Source: Bacillota bacterium
Lineage (GTDB): Bacteria > Bacillota > Desulfotomaculia > Desulfotomaculales > VENG01
Direction of reading: 5' to 3'
DNA length: 64,000 nt
Assembly: GCA_009711705.1 (NCBI GenBank)
Contig: VENG01000024.1
Coordinates: forward strand, 62,001-126,000
Positions 28,144-38,489 of this stretch are shown here, piece after piece. The stretch's first letter is position 1; each line of letters begins with the position of its first letter. A program made the position numbers and the translations under genes. A model generated the notes under the pieces. It had not been told where the DNA came from. It ran no database searches and saw nothing but the letters and a program-made list of their open reading frames with translations.

Positions 28144-28506
28144 TTAATGCTGCCCGCAACTATGACCATGCCCATGATTGCAGGATACAGGCTTGGATTT
28201 CAATTGCCCCTTCGCAAACATGATGGCAATGTCTTCAATCACTCCTTGAGCCCCTGCAATAACCTTCATGCCATATTCCTCAAGTGCCTGCTGAGCCGGG
28301 GGACCAATGCCACCTACAATCACCACTTCCACATTCTCGTTTTTCAGGAGACCGGCCAACCCCCCATGGTTGTGTGCCAAGCTTGCTGCCGACACTGTTT
28401 TATTATCCTTAATTTGGTCACCCTCAATTTCTATCACAGCAAATTCACTGCTGGTTCCAAAATGCTGATTCACATTTTGATTATCAATGGGCATTGCAAT
28501 TCTCAA
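28144..28506 (-). CDS. NifX/NifB-type dinitrogenase iron-molybdenum cofactor domain protein
   Basis: 120 residues. The fold is seen in MRIAMPIDNQNVNQHFGTS at the start and GGIGPPAQQALEEYGMKV in the middle; such small proteins bind Fe-S or Mo-containing clusters. The C-terminus is His/Cys-rich (CNHGHGHSCGQH), suggesting metal binding. TTG start with AAAGGAGGCG upstream. No nitrogenase genes are in the window, so a nif role is not implied. Confidence 0.85.
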   Translation of the reverse strand: MRIAMPIDNQNVNQHFGTSSEFAVIEIEGDQIKDNKTVSAASLAHNHGGLAGLLKNENVEVVIVGGIGPPAQQALEEYGMKVIAGAQGVIEDIAIMFAKGQLKSKPVSCNHGHGHSCGQH

Positions 28507-28655
28507 ATGTTACGCCTCCTTTAGTATGCATGTTATTAATTTTGGACATCCAATCATAATAAGTTTAACCATCACATGAACAAATGTCAATAATAATATG
28601 TAAATCTAATTTAATAGAACCCAAGATTATTAACTCATCCCATTATACTACAAAT

Positions 28656-28678
28656 AAACCCGCCATTGGCGGGTTTTT
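28656..28678. terminator. Bidirectional terminator between the NifX-like gene and dsrC
   Basis: AAACCCGCC/GGCGGGTTT with T runs on both sides. On the minus strand it lies about 210 bp after dsrC. Confidence 0.7.
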
Positions 28679-28885
28679 AAGGGGGCACGTAAATATAGAC
28701 ATTTCTTATGTTTTGAAAGAATTAAGGCAACAGGCACAAACAAACATAATAGCCCCGCGCCTAACATACCTCTCCCTTCGCTTTACCCTAAGTGGGGTAA
28801 GCTTTTTGGGTAAACGTCTTTTTTGTCCGGGAGAAGTCTAATGTTGTCTGTCCTACGATCTACCGGCTTACAATCTCTACTTAAA

Positions 28886-29203
28886 TTATACGCAACCGGT
28901 AGGCTTCGGCAAACCAGCTACCTTACAGGCACCTTTTGCCGGGCCGCTGGGGAAAAGCTCGTAGATCTTCTTAAGGTTACAACCTGTCTCTTTACAAAGC
29001 TTCCGGATCATAGGAGCAACTTCAAACTGCTGGTAATAATCACGCAGGTAGTTAATCACTTTCCAGTGCTCGTCGGTAAGCTCTTCGATGCCTTCATCTT
29101 TACAAAAATATGCTGCAACATTCTCATCCCACTGCTCAGGACTTACTATAAAACCATCCTCATCAATTTCAACTTGCTGGCCGTTTATTTCTATGTTTGC
29201 CAT
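28886..29203 (-). CDS. dsrC: DsrC: sulfur-carrier protein of dissimilatory sulfite reduction
   Basis: 105 residues. The C-terminal arm has both conserved cysteines, Cys93 and Cys104 (GACKVAGLPKPTGCV), eleven residues apart as in true DsrC, rather than the single Cys of TusE. It accepts sulfur from sulfite during reduction by DsrAB as a trisulfide that DsrMK(JOP) then reduces. The ATG at 29203 follows TGGAGGTGAAG; seven upstream in-frame codons lack support. It is monocistronic here, away from dsrAB, which is common. Confidence 0.95.
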   Translation of the reverse strand: MANIEINGQQVEIDEDGFIVSPEQWDENVAAYFCKDEGIEELTDEHWKVINYLRDYYQQFEVAPMIRKLCKETGCNLKKIYELFPSGPAKGACKVAGLPKPTGCV

Positions 29204-29482
29204 TAAACACTTCACCTCCACCAAATTTAGCCATGCTTTACCTTAATCCCCGCTCTATTTATTCTTTGCGCCTATTGCCGAATTAAACCCCCACTACACC
29301 ATTAAATCAATGTTACAATCTTCCATCTGTACATCTCATTCATAACATTGCTTAAAATCCAATGTCAATAATTAATTGTATATGGAGCTACGAGATTAGT
29401 CAAGCTACCCATAACATCCAATCCTTCTTTTAATTAGAAACATACTCTTAAACTCTTGGCAAATCTCTTATTATTATATTTT

Positions 29483-31201
29483 TTAATTCGCGTCATTTTC
29501 CAGCTCATACCTTACCACATGCCTCTGTTCCGCACCAGATTCACCCAAGACGTATTCAGCAATGTTTACTGAGTGATCGCCTATACGTTCCAGATTACTT
29601 AAAAGATCCAGGTATACGGCTCCTGCCTCTGCGGTACACACATTTTCGTTTAAGCGCCTTAAATGTGCTTTTCTAAAATCTTTTTCCATCTTATCTATGA
29701 CAATTTCATTTTGCAGCACCTGCCTGGCCAAGCCCACATTATTTTTTTCCATGGCATTCATGGCCTGCTGCAACGTAAGATCTGTTAGATCTACCATGGA
29801 TTCCAGGTCACTGCCGGCATGATCCGAAAATTCAACTCCATGCTCTTCAGCGTACCAAGCTAATTCCAGAACATTTTCAGCATGATCGCCTATTCTCTCC
29901 AGGTCAGTAACTGCCTGCTGCAATATTGAAGCCTGAATTGATTGAGCCTCATTCATCCGGTTATAGGACAACTTCACCAGATAATCAGTTATTTCTGTAT
30001 CTAAAAGGTTAATCTGTGCTTCAATTGCCTTAAGCCCGGCTCCTTTATCATCCGGCTTAATACCGAAAAAGTAATCCATTGCACCATGGAAAAGCCCCCT
30101 GGCCAGTCGACCCATACGTTGGATTTCATGCATGGCCTGTCCCAGGGCTACATCTGGGTTTCCCAAAACCCGTGGCTCCAAATATTTAGATTCTCTAAGC
30201 TCACCTTCCCTGCTGGGCACCAGCCTGGTTACCGCCCAGGCCAAAAAGCCAACCAGCGGCAACTGAACCAGTGTATTAGTAAGATTGAATACCCCATGGG
30301 TCTGAGCAATTTGCATTCTTATATTCATGGTTGCCCATGCTCCTTCAAAACCTGGCAGGAATACATAAAGATAATCAGTTAACAGCCTTACTATTTCAGG
30401 AAAAATACCCACAATGGTTAGTGGTAAAAAGACGGCTGTACCGCTCAGATTAAACAATAAGTGCGTCACGGCAGCCCTACGGGCGGCAACAGAAGCTCCG
30501 ATAGCAGCCAGCAGCGCTGTTATCGTGGTGCCAATATTATCTCCGAATAAAATAGGGACCGCCTGCTGATAAGTAACCAGACCTTGACTCGCTAATTCCT
30601 GCAAAACACCGATGGTGGCGCTACTACTTTGCACTACAACAGTAAAGACAGTTCCTATGGCTACCCCTATCAGCGGGTTTTCCTGCACATTTGTCATCAA
30701 GTGTAAGAAATATTCCCAATCTCTTAGTGGCTTAAGCCCCGACCCCATTACTTCCATGCCGTAGAAAAGCGTTCCAAAACCAAATAAAACTTGACCAATC
30801 AACTTTGCCTTTTCCTGTTTCAAAAAAAATAGCAGAACTGCCCCTACGGCCATAATTGGTAAAGCATACTCTTTTATTTCAAAACCAATTAGATAAGCAG
30901 TTAAAGTAGTTCCAATGTTGGCACCCATAATAATGCCAATGGCCTGCCTGAGATTCAATAAACCGGCATTAACCAATCCCACAGTTAAAACTGATGTTCC
31001 GCTACTACTCTGAATTAATGCCGTTACCGTGGCCCCCGTTAACACGCCACGCAGGGGAGTCTTGGTTCCTTTTTCCAGAAAGTACCGCAAGCGTTTTCCA
31101 GCGGCGGATTGCAAGCCCTCTGACATATACTTAATACCAAAAAGAAATAAGGCCAGTCCACCACAAAAGTGAAACAGGATATCCTGAACAGGTAGTTGCA
31201 T
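29483..31201 (-). CDS. Na/Pi cotransporter family protein with C-terminal PhoU-like domain
   Basis: 572 residues. The N-terminal half has about eight or nine membrane helices with the duplicated QSSSGTSVLTVGL and QSSSATIGVLQEL motifs of sodium/phosphate symporters. Residues about 350-560 form two PhoU-like helical bundles (RIGDHAENVLELAW, RIGDHSVNIAEYV). The ATG at 31201 follows CGGAGGTGGCCC; an earlier in-frame start has no site. Expected at the membrane for phosphate uptake; neighbours give no extra hint. Confidence 0.93.
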   Translation of the reverse strand: MQLPVQDILFHFCGGLALFLFGIKYMSEGLQSAAGKRLRYFLEKGTKTPLRGVLTGATVTALIQSSSGTSVLTVGLVNAGLLNLRQAIGIIMGANIGTTLTAYLIGFEIKEYALPIMAVGAVLLFFLKQEKAKLIGQVLFGFGTLFYGMEVMGSGLKPLRDWEYFLHLMTNVQENPLIGVAIGTVFTVVVQSSSATIGVLQELASQGLVTYQQAVPILFGDNIGTTITALLAAIGASVAARRAAVTHLLFNLSGTAVFLPLTIVGIFPEIVRLLTDYLYVFLPGFEGAWATMNIRMQIAQTHGVFNLTNTLVQLPLVGFLAWAVTRLVPSREGELRESKYLEPRVLGNPDVALGQAMHEIQRMGRLARGLFHGAMDYFFGIKPDDKGAGLKAIEAQINLLDTEITDYLVKLSYNRMNEAQSIQASILQQAVTDLERIGDHAENVLELAWYAEEHGVEFSDHAGSDLESMVDLTDLTLQQAMNAMEKNNVGLARQVLQNEIVIDKMEKDFRKAHLRRLNENVCTAEAGAVYLDLLSNLERIGDHSVNIAEYVLGESGAEQRHVVRYELENDAN

Positions 31202-31320
31202 GGGCCACCTCCGTATTAATAGTTCCAAAGGACATTTTAACAAAAAAAATGACAATGCAATAATATGTTTATGTTTTCTTTACAAACTCTTAACACTTCA
31301 GTTGGTTGTTCAGGAATATT

Positions 31321-31995
31321 TTACCCCCCAAGAGTTACATCTTGGCTCTGATACCAGTGCAGACCCTTATAAAACTGCTCTTCACGAAAATCAGGCCAAA
31401 GGTCGTCCACAACATAAAAGTCAGAATAGATGGTTTGAACAGGTAAAAAACCGCTGAGCCTGCGGCGCCCACCCCATCGAATGATAAGGTCAATGCGGGA
31501 GAGTTCTGACGATGCTAAAGAATTATGCAAGTTGCCTTTAAAAAACTTTTTACTGCTGCTGTTTTGTCCCTGCAGGAAACTCAAATCCCACTTCCACCCG
31601 TAGTTAACCAAAAAATTCACTTTGATTCTGCCACTGCCGAAAACCCGCCTTGTAGTATAGGGAATAAGTTCTTTAGGAAACGACGGAGAAGATGTGTCCC
31701 CTACCACTAACAGGGAAGCATCTCTGCCCGAGAGCATACTTACCGCATCCACACAGGCTTTACGGAAGGCAGCAGTCTGTAGTGAAGGACGTTTGGTGTT
31801 ATCTTGCGTAAAACCGTAAAAGGTTAATTCACCAACACCTAATTCCAAGCAAAGTTCATATAACCTTATCCCTGGTTTGAGCCCATAGGCATATCCTTTT
31901 TCCTTGGTGAGCCCATTTATTTCAGCCCACCTCCTGTTTCCGTCAGGAATAATTCCTATATGTTTAGGAATTCTACGCATTGCAGACAAAGTCAT
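31321..31995 (-). CDS. Divergent cis-prenyltransferase (undecaprenyl diphosphate synthase family)
   Basis: 224 residues, slightly short. Family signature HIGIIPDGNRRWAEING at residues 12-28 contains the catalytic Asp, but reads DGNRRWA where housekeeping UppS has DGNGRWA. The C-terminal motif is IIRWGGRRRLSGFLPVQ instead of RTSGExRLSNFLLWQ. ATG with GGGGGAG upstream. Probably makes a prenyl chain different from undecaprenyl; the main UppS is expected elsewhere. Confidence 0.82.
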   Translation of the reverse strand: MTLSAMRRIPKHIGIIPDGNRRWAEINGLTKEKGYAYGLKPGIRLYELCLELGVGELTFYGFTQDNTKRPSLQTAAFRKACVDAVSMLSGRDASLLVVGDTSSPSFPKELIPYTTRRVFGSGRIKVNFLVNYGWKWDLSFLQGQNSSSKKFFKGNLHNSLASSELSRIDLIIRWGGRRRLSGFLPVQTIYSDFYVVDDLWPDFREEQFYKGLHWYQSQDVTLGG

Positions 31996-32111
31996 ACTGT
32001 CTCCCCCTCTACTTCAACTTCCTAAACCATAGTCTGTCTATACACTGTTAATTAAATACAAAAATTAAAAGGGTTTCTAAAAGTTTAGGAAGTTAGTAGA
32101 GCGATCAGGCT

Positions 32112-33896
32112 TTATTTTACTGACTGTTTGCGCATACGCAACGATTTGGGGGTCATTTCCACCAGCTCATTATCGGCTATAAACTCCAGGCACTGCTCCA
32201 GGCTCATTTGCCGGTGTGGGGACAACTTGGTTGATATTTCGGCAGTTGAACTACGCATATTAGATAAGTGTTTCTTTTTACATACATTAACTAGAAGATC
32301 CTCGGAACCGGCGTTTTCTCCAATGATCATACCCTTGTATACCGGCACACCTGCACCCACAAATAACTCGCCCCGCTCTTGCGCATTCTCAAGACCGTAA
32401 GCCGTGGTTTCCCCGTCTTCATAAGCCACCAGCGAACCCCTGGAACGTGTCAATATTTCCCCTTGCCAAGGCGCGTAGTTGTGGAAAGAGTGATACATAA
32501 TACCCATGCCCTTGGTGTCAGTCATAAATTCAGACCGAAAGCCAAACAATCCACGTGCCGGCACGTGAAACTCTAGACGAGTGTGTCCATCACCCTTTTG
32601 CTGCATATTCACAAACTCGCACTTGCGTGGTCCAAGCCTTTCCATAACAATCCCTACGTATTCATCAGGGACTTCAATCAATAATTCTTCTATCGGTTCG
32701 CATAATACACCGTTGATTTCTTTTTTGATCACCTGGGGACGTGAAACCTCAAATTCATATCCTTTTCTACGCATAGTCTCCATAAGTATTGATAAATGCA
32801 ACTCCCCACGTCCGGACACCAAAAACCTATCTGATGAGTCAGATGTCTTTACCCGCAAACTCACATCTGATTCCGTCTCCCGCATTAATCTCTCACCTAA
32901 TTTGCGGGAGGTAACATAAGATCCCTCCTGCCCGGCAAAGGGGCTCTTGCTAACATGAAAGGTGACCGAAACAGTAGGCTCGTCAATGCTAATAAAAGAA
33001 AGTGGCATAGGCTCCAATGGATCTGCTATGGTGTCACCGACATTCACATCCTCCAGCCCAGAAACAACAACAATTTCGCCGGCTAGAGCTTCATTCGCCG
33101 GAGTTTTTTCTAACTTGCTGAATACGTACAGCCCTGTTGGACGCTGCCGTTGCATTTCTCCGCCGGCTTTGATCAAAACTGCCTCTTGCTTAGCCCGTAT
33201 GATGCCGTTCACGACGCGGCCTACTGCCTGCCGGCCTAAATAAGGATCATAATCAATCAATGTAACCCCTACCTGCAAAGGCGCTTCAGGATTGCCTTTC
33301 GGAGCTGGTATACTATCCACAATCATATCAAAAAGAGGTTTCAGGTCAGCGCTAGGCTCACCGGGCTTTAATGAAGCAGTTCCCTGTCGGCCATTAGTAT
33401 AGACCACCGGGAAATCCAGCTGATCATCGTTGGCATCCAAATCAATGAATAATTCCAAAACCTCGTCCAGCACCTCATCCGGCCTTGCATGCAGACGATC
33501 AATTTTATTTATCACAACAATGGGAATTAGATTAGCGTCAAGCGCTTTACGTAGTACAAAACGAGTCTGGGGCATGGGGCCTTCAAAAGCATCCACTAAC
33601 AGTAAAACTCCATCCACCATCTGCACAATACGCTCTACCTCTCCGCCGAAGTCAGCATGACCGGGGGTATCAACTATATTCAACTTATAATTACCATAAA
33701 CTACCGCGGTGTTCTTAGACATAATAGTTATGCCTCGCTCCCGCTCCAAGTCATTACGGTCCATTACCCGGTCTTCTATCACTTGTTTGGCGTGAAAAAC
33801 ACCGCTTTGCTTTAACATCCCGTCCACAAGGGTTGTCTTACCATGATCCACGTGGGCAATAATAGCCAAGTTTCTAATCATATTCTGCTCATGCAT
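32112..33896 (-). CDS. typA: Translational GTPase BipA/TypA
   Basis: 594 residues, family-typical. G1 [10 protein letters not shown]3 [12 protein letters not shown]4 NKIDR are visible, followed by EF-G-like domains II, III and V and the BipA-specific C-terminal domain ([28 protein letters not shown]). It binds ribosomes under stress and cold and assists assembly of the large subunit. The ATG at 33896 has GAAAGGAAATC upstream; a longer frame starting at 33941 lacks one. Confidence 0.96.
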   Translation of the reverse strand: MHEQNMIRNLAIIAHVDHGKTTLVDGMLKQSGVFHAKQVIEDRVMDRNDLERERGITIMSKNTAVVYGNYKLNIVDTPGHADFGGEVERIVQMVDGVLLLVDAFEGPMPQTRFVLRKALDANLIPIVVINKIDRLHARPDEVLDEVLELFIDLDANDDQLDFPVVYTNGRQGTASLKPGEPSADLKPLFDMIVDSIPAPKGNPEAPLQVGVTLIDYDPYLGRQAVGRVVNGIIRAKQEAVLIKAGGEMQRQRPTGLYVFSKLEKTPANEALAGEIVVVSGLEDVNVGDTIADPLEPMPLSFISIDEPTVSVTFHVSKSPFAGQEGSYVTSRKLGERLMRETESDVSLRVKTSDSSDRFLVSGRGELHLSILMETMRRKGYEFEVSRPQVIKKEINGVLCEPIEELLIEVPDEYVGIVMERLGPRKCEFVNMQQKGDGHTRLEFHVPARGLFGFRSEFMTDTKGMGIMYHSFHNYAPWQGEILTRSRGSLVAYEDGETTAYGLENAQERGELFVGAGVPVYKGMIIGENAGSEDLLVNVCKKKHLSNMRSSTAEISTKLSPHRQMSLEQCLEFIADNELVEMTPKSLRMRKQSVK

Positions 33897-34075
33897 AGAT
33901 AGATTTCCTTTCTCGCTAAGTCTGTTCAATTTATAACACAAGTAACTCCTGCCTTCCAGGCAGGAGTTAAGGTTGTTGACAAAGCATCGTTACCTATCCT
34001 GTATTTTGCAGCTACTCAATTCAATTCATTCACTATACGCAAAAGACAGGTTTGCCATCAATCTCGAATTTTAAC

Positions 34076-34150
34076 TGGAGCGGGTGAAGGGGATCGAACC
34101 CTCAGCCCTCAGCTTGGGAAGCTGATGCTCTACCATTGAGCTACACCCGC
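34076..34150 (-). tRNA. tRNA-Gly (anticodon CCC)
   Basis: 75 nt including encoded CCA. Acceptor GCGGGTG pairs with CACCCGC; D arm GCTC..GAGC; anticodon stem TCAGC/GCTGA with loop TTCCCAA; T arm GAGGG TTCGATC CCCTT. All parts of the cloverleaf are present. Confidence 0.96.
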
Positions 34151-34210
34151 ATTCTATGCGTCAACAGCAATATTTATTATAAACACTTTGTGTTTTAAAG
34201 TCAAGAGCTG

Positions 34211-34270
34211 ATTAGTTGGTTAGGGGTTAGTTGGTTAGTTGGTTAGTTTGGTTAGGGGTTTGGGTTAGGT
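34211..34270 (+). repeat. G-rich GGTTAGTT/GGGGTT tandem repeat
   Basis: Repeats of GGTTAGTT mixed with GGTTAGGGG over 60 bp, with GGGG, GG, GG, GG, GGGG, GGG and GG tracts on the plus strand, which could fold as a G-quadruplex. It touches the 3' end of the CoA-transferase gene. Confidence 0.7.
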
Positions 34271-35461
34271 TATTTTATTTTCGGCTAGTTTTTTTATTTC
34301 CTCATTTGTGTACCCTAAGCTGGCTAAAACCTCCTCTGTGTGCTCCCCCAACTCCGGAGGTGCTGACCGTATGGTGCCGGGAGTTTTGGACAGCTTGGCC
34401 GGAAAGGCTATCTGACGGATCTTTCCTTCCGTTGGATGGTCCATTTCACTGATTAAATTACGGTGCTTGACGTGAGGATGTTCAAACACTTCAGTAAAGC
34501 TGTTAACCGGCTCGCAGCAACAATCTACATCCTTGAAGAAATCCACCCATTGACCCATTGTTTTGCCGGCAAAAATACATTCCAGCTGGTTATAAACTTC
34601 GCGACCCTTTGCTCCGGTGTCAAACTGCCGGTCAAGCAAATCCTGCCGCTCCACGGCATGGCAGAAGGCAGTCCAAAACCGTGGTTCCAAAGCCCCTAAA
34701 GCCATATAGCGCCGGTCCATTGTACGGTAAACGTTATAACAGGGGATACCGCCGTTTAACATGGTACTGCTCGGGCCCGGGCTTTCTGCGTCGACAAAGT
34801 ATTTGCCGGCAAACATACTAAGCCAGGATACCGCACCGTCCAACATGGCAACATCAATGTATTGGCCCTCGCCCGTCCTTTCCCTGGCCATAAGCGCTGC
34901 CAGAATCGAAATGACCGCCGGCATTGCTCCCCCGCCCACATCTGCAACTTGAACCCCCGGAATTGAAGGAACTCCTTCCCTGCTACCGGTAAAACCCAAA
35001 ATACCCGCAAGTGCCAAATAATTTATATCATGACCGGCCCTGTGTTCCAATGGCCCGTCCTGGCCGTAACCAGAGATAGAGCAATAAACAAGACGGGGGT
35101 TCACCTCTTCTAAGTCAGAATAACCCAGGCCTAACTTTTTCATTACCCCGGGACGATAACCTTCTAACAAAACATCCGCCTTTCGAACAAGTTCAAATAA
35201 AATTTCCCTTCCCTGCTCAGTTTTTAGATTTAATGTCATACTCTTTTTATTTCGGTTTATGGCCAGGTACATGGCCCCTTCCTTGTTAGCCTTGGGAGGG
35301 AAGTCCCTTAAGTAGTCACCCCGGCCCGGCTCTTCAACTTTTATGACATCGGCACCTAAATCAGCCAGCATCATAGAACAATACGGGCCCGGAAGCAGCC
35401 TTGATAAGTCAACCACCGTGATTCCTGCAAGAGCGCCGTTAATCTCTATTGCACTACTCAT
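34265..35461 (-). CDS. Family III CoA-transferase (CaiB/BaiF/formyl-CoA transferase type)
   Basis: 398 residues. Motifs: DLSRLLPGPYCSMMLADLGADVIKVE near the N-terminus, GYGQDGP, and DVAMLDGAVSW containing the catalytic Asp. Members move CoA between organic acids or racemise 2-methylacyl-CoAs. The ATG at 35461 follows GGGAGGTTG; a longer frame begins six codons earlier. Stands alone between tRNA-Gly and cobS. Substrate unknown; roles in aromatic or branched acid degradation are possible. Confidence 0.88.
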   Translation of the reverse strand: MSSAIEINGALAGITVVDLSRLLPGPYCSMMLADLGADVIKVEEPGRGDYLRDFPPKANKEGAMYLAINRNKKSMTLNLKTEQGREILFELVRKADVLLEGYRPGVMKKLGLGYSDLEEVNPRLVYCSISGYGQDGPLEHRAGHDINYLALAGILGFTGSREGVPSIPGVQVADVGGGAMPAVISILAALMARERTGEGQYIDVAMLDGAVSWLSMFAGKYFVDAESPGPSSTMLNGGIPCYNVYRTMDRRYMALGALEPRFWTAFCHAVERQDLLDRQFDTGAKGREVYNQLECIFAGKTMGQWVDFFKDVDCCCEPVNSFTEVFEHPHVKHRNLISEMDHPTEGKIRQIAFPAKLSKTPGTIRSAPPELGEHTEEVLASLGYTNEEIKKLAENKIT

Positions 35462-35592
35462 TAAAACAACCTCCCTCAAACTGCTGCTAGTCAGAATTAA
35501 TGTATAACAGGTACTTCAACACTACTAAAACCAATCCTGCAGAAAATTATAAATATTAGCAAAATTGAGAACCGCAAACCCCCCGCCCCTTA

Positions 35593-36354
35593 CTAAAGTA
35601 TAGGCGGGAGTTGCTGTAGGGCAAGCAGTACAAGGACCTCAACACACTCAGTTACTGCCCCCAGAGAATCTCCGGTGATTCCCTTAAGCTTTGTATATAC
35701 ATACACAAAAAGCAGTAATGTTCCCAATAAAACGGGTATGGCTATAAAAATCCCAATGAACTTAAATAATGCCGCCACAACCAAACCTGCAGTTAGTGTT
35801 GCCCATGTAATTTCACGCCAACCTACATGGTCTGTGAAGGCTCCTGTGCCCTCACCCACCCTGGCATAAGCATATACCTTCGCCCCATAAACTTGTGACC
35901 AACGCCCTAAGACAGGCATTACTATTAAAGCCGGAACCTTCATTTCCTGCGGTAGTTGTATCAAGAGAACTAGTTTTAAAGCAAAAACTATGCAGCCCGC
36001 AATTACTCCGTGTGAACCTACCCGGCTGTCTTTCATTATTTCCAAAATACGGTCCCGTGGCTTGCCGCTAAAAAAACCGTCCGCAGCATCCATAAGCCCG
36101 TCCATGTGCATATTTCCGGTAATCATAATTAGAAAGATGATAGAAAAAAGATCACACACGGGAGGGGTAAAAACGTAGGACAATATTACATTAACAGCAG
36201 CAGCCCCTCCACCGATAAACAATCCCACCAGTGGATACCAAGCCATAGAGCGGGCCATATCTTCTTCGATAACGGTACCGCGAACTATAACAGGTATTCT
36301 GGTGAGAAACTGAAGCGCAAGCAAAAATTGCTTCAAGATACCACCCCAATTCAA
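35593..36354 (-). CDS. cobS: Adenosylcobinamide-GDP ribazoletransferase (cobalamin synthase)
   Basis: Up to 253 residues, polytopic membrane protein with about six helices. Family motifs QFLTRIPV, MAWYPLVGLFIGG, NMHMDGLMDAADGFFSGKPRDRILEIMKDSRVG. It joins adenosylcobinamide-GDP with alpha-ribazole in the last steps of B12 synthesis. Starts with TTG at 36354, or a second TTG at 36336 behind GGGGTGG. No other cob genes are adjacent and no cobalamin riboswitch is seen upstream. Confidence 0.92.
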   Translation of the reverse strand: MNWGGILKQFLLALQFLTRIPVIVRGTVIEEDMARSMAWYPLVGLFIGGGAAAVNVILSYVFTPPVCDLFSIIFLIMITGNMHMDGLMDAADGFFSGKPRDRILEIMKDSRVGSHGVIAGCIVFALKLVLLIQLPQEMKVPALIVMPVLGRWSQVYGAKVYAYARVGEGTGAFTDHVGWREITWATLTAGLVVAALFKFIGIFIAIPVLLGTLLLFVYVYTKLKGITGDSLGAVTECVEVLVLLALQQLPPIL

Positions 36355-36576
36355 GAAACATCCTCAAAATTACATTATTAGTGATTATTCGATTTCTGCT
36401 TAATACTATCCTGCCGCACTCAAGGAAAAAGGTCCCGCTTAGCGACCGCTTTTCACTGATCATAAAAATGGCCAAGCAACATTATCCTACACAACAATAC
36501 AAAAACCCTCAAAGGAATTTGAAGCTATTGGCAGAATCAATAGGTAAAAAAGACTTTCAGAGAGGATCAGGTCACC

Positions 36577-38409
36577 GTGACAGCGTTAAAAAAGATATTC
36601 CCTTTACATTTTACAAAGAGGTATTTCATGTTTCTAACTTTGGTTGTCATCCTTTCATCCGTAATACTTTCCTTCATTGTTTTGCAAAGTTTTACAGAAT
36701 CGATCAAAGACAGAGTAGGGAAGGAATTATTTGCTGTTGCTATACAGCTGGAAATCAACCTACCTATTTCTTATAATGAAATACTGAAACAACATAACGC
36801 AGTAGGCAAACCGGTACCTGAACAAATAAAGGTGTTAAACTCTGCATTACAGCCCATTATTCAGCAATTGTCATATTCACACCCTGACGTTGGCATGGGT
36901 TATTACAACAAAGAATTAAACCATCAACTAGCTAAAACTTCTTTCACACCGCCATCTCTTATCAAACTGTTTCACAAAAATTACCCTAACTTCAGTTTTT
37001 ATGAAACCGGCACACCGGATCTATTATATCAGCTAAATTCAACCGCTCTTGAAGCACCGGTACTTTATCAAACTTATCCCATTTACCGAGACGGTAAGCT
37101 CATCGGCCATACGTGGGCAAGCATAAAAATGCAGCACATTTACTCTAGTGTTCTTCGCGGAGCAACAAATATAATTTTGTCAGGCATATTGACATTGGCT
37201 ATCATCATCGGTTTCTCCTGGTATGTATTTTATAAGCTGGGCGGGGACCTGAAACAATTTGCATTGGCGGTTAAAGACGATGATCTTAATGCTTCCATCG
37301 CCTTGCTCCCGGAACTAGAGCCATTGGTAAAACTAGTCAGAGAACAAAAAAAGACACTGGCTAAAAACTATCAACAACTGCAGCAGCTGGCTTTCATTGT
37401 AGAATCTTCAGAAGATGCCATCATCGGGACAGATTTAGACGGAATTATCACCAGCTGGAATGCCGGTGCCGAAAAAATATACGGCTATACCGCACAAGAA
37501 GCTATTGGAAGACTAGTTAACATCATTATACCAAATGATAAAGAAGAGGAATTTTCGAAATTACTAGCAAAAATAAGAAACGGGGAGAGTGTAAAACATC
37601 TCGACACAGCGCGATTGAAAAAAGACGATACATTAATAAATGTTTCAATTACCGTATCACCGATCAAAGATGCAAGCGGTGCGCTGGTCGGCGCTTCAAC
37701 CATGGCCCGTGATATTACTGAAAGCAAAAAGTATGAATTAGAAATGGCACGCTTGGATCGTTTAAACCTGGTGGGCCAAATGGCGGCCGGGATCGGTCAT
37801 GAAATAAGAAATCCCATGACTACAGTGCGAGGCTTTTTACAATTACTCCAAGGCAAGGACAAGAACTCGCAATATATAAATCACTACAGTTTAATGATAG
37901 AAGAACTCGACCAAGCGAATTCAATAATTACAGAGTTTCTTTCGTTAGCCAAGAGCAAACCCTCAGAATTAAAAGAACAAAACCTTAAAACACTTATAGA
38001 AAGAATTAAGCCCCTAATTGAGTCGGATGCTATAAAATCCGGGATAAATGTTTCCTTTCACCTGGATGATATTCCTGATTTTTTATTTAATGAAAAAGAA
38101 ATCCGCCAGCTGATATTCAACTTGGCACGTAATGCTTTTGAAGCGGCAGAACCGGGTGGAAATGTGGACATTAGCACATATGCCGAAGCCGATAAAGTGG
38201 TTTTAACTGTGCAAGATGATGGGCCCGGCATAGAACCGGAATTAATTGACAAAATCGGTAACCCCTTCTTTACCACAAAAGATTACGGTACGGGGCTAGG
38301 GTTAGCAGTTTGTTACAACACTGCAACCAGGAACCACGCACAAATTGACATTGAAACCGGTCCCAGTGGAACAACCTTTTATGTTCGGTTTGATCACATC
38401 CATCCCTAG
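36577..38409 (+). CDS. Membrane sensor histidine kinase with PAS domain
   Basis: 610 residues. N-terminal helix (about 13-35), an extracytoplasmic sensor of about 170 residues, a second helix (about 195-215), PAS domain (about 265-390, IIGTDLDGIITSWN), HisKA with His408 (GIGHEIRNPM), HATPase with N, G1 (DDGPGIEPE) and G2 (GTGLGLAV) boxes. GTG start behind AGAGAGGATCAGG. No response regulator is adjacent, so it resembles orphan kinases such as those feeding Spo0A in sporulating Firmicutes; that is inference. Confidence 0.92.
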   Translation: MTALKKIFPLHFTKRYFMFLTLVVILSSVILSFIVLQSFTESIKDRVGKELFAVAIQLEINLPISYNEILKQHNAVGKPVPEQIKVLNSALQPIIQQLSYSHPDVGMGYYNKELNHQLAKTSFTPPSLIKLFHKNYPNFSFYETGTPDLLYQLNSTALEAPVLYQTYPIYRDGKLIGHTWASIKMQHIYSSVLRGATNIILSGILTLAIIIGFSWYVFYKLGGDLKQFALAVKDDDLNASIALLPELEPLVKLVREQKKTLAKNYQQLQQLAFIVESSEDAIIGTDLDGIITSWNAGAEKIYGYTAQEAIGRLVNIIIPNDKEEEFSKLLAKIRNGESVKHLDTARLKKDDTLINVSITVSPIKDASGALVGASTMARDITESKKYELEMARLDRLNLVGQMAAGIGHEIRNPMTTVRGFLQLLQGKDKNSQYINHYSLMIEELDQANSIITEFLSLAKSKPSELKEQNLKTLIERIKPLIESDAIKSGINVSFHLDDIPDFLFNEKEIRQLIFNLARNAFEAAEPGGNVDISTYAEADKVVLTVQDDGPGIEPELIDKIGNPFFTTKDYGTGLGLAVCYNTATRNHAQIDIETGPSGTTFYVRFDHIHP

Positions 38410-38489
38410 CAATCGGGGACGGTTCTCGCTTGCCCCTCACCATCCATCTTTCTCCATAATCCCCGCTACTCTATCCCTAAAACTCCCTA

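Noticed and set aside
36355..36576. Cobalamin riboswitch before cobS
   Set aside because: No conserved B12-box sequence or suitable fold could be seen in this short divergent gap.
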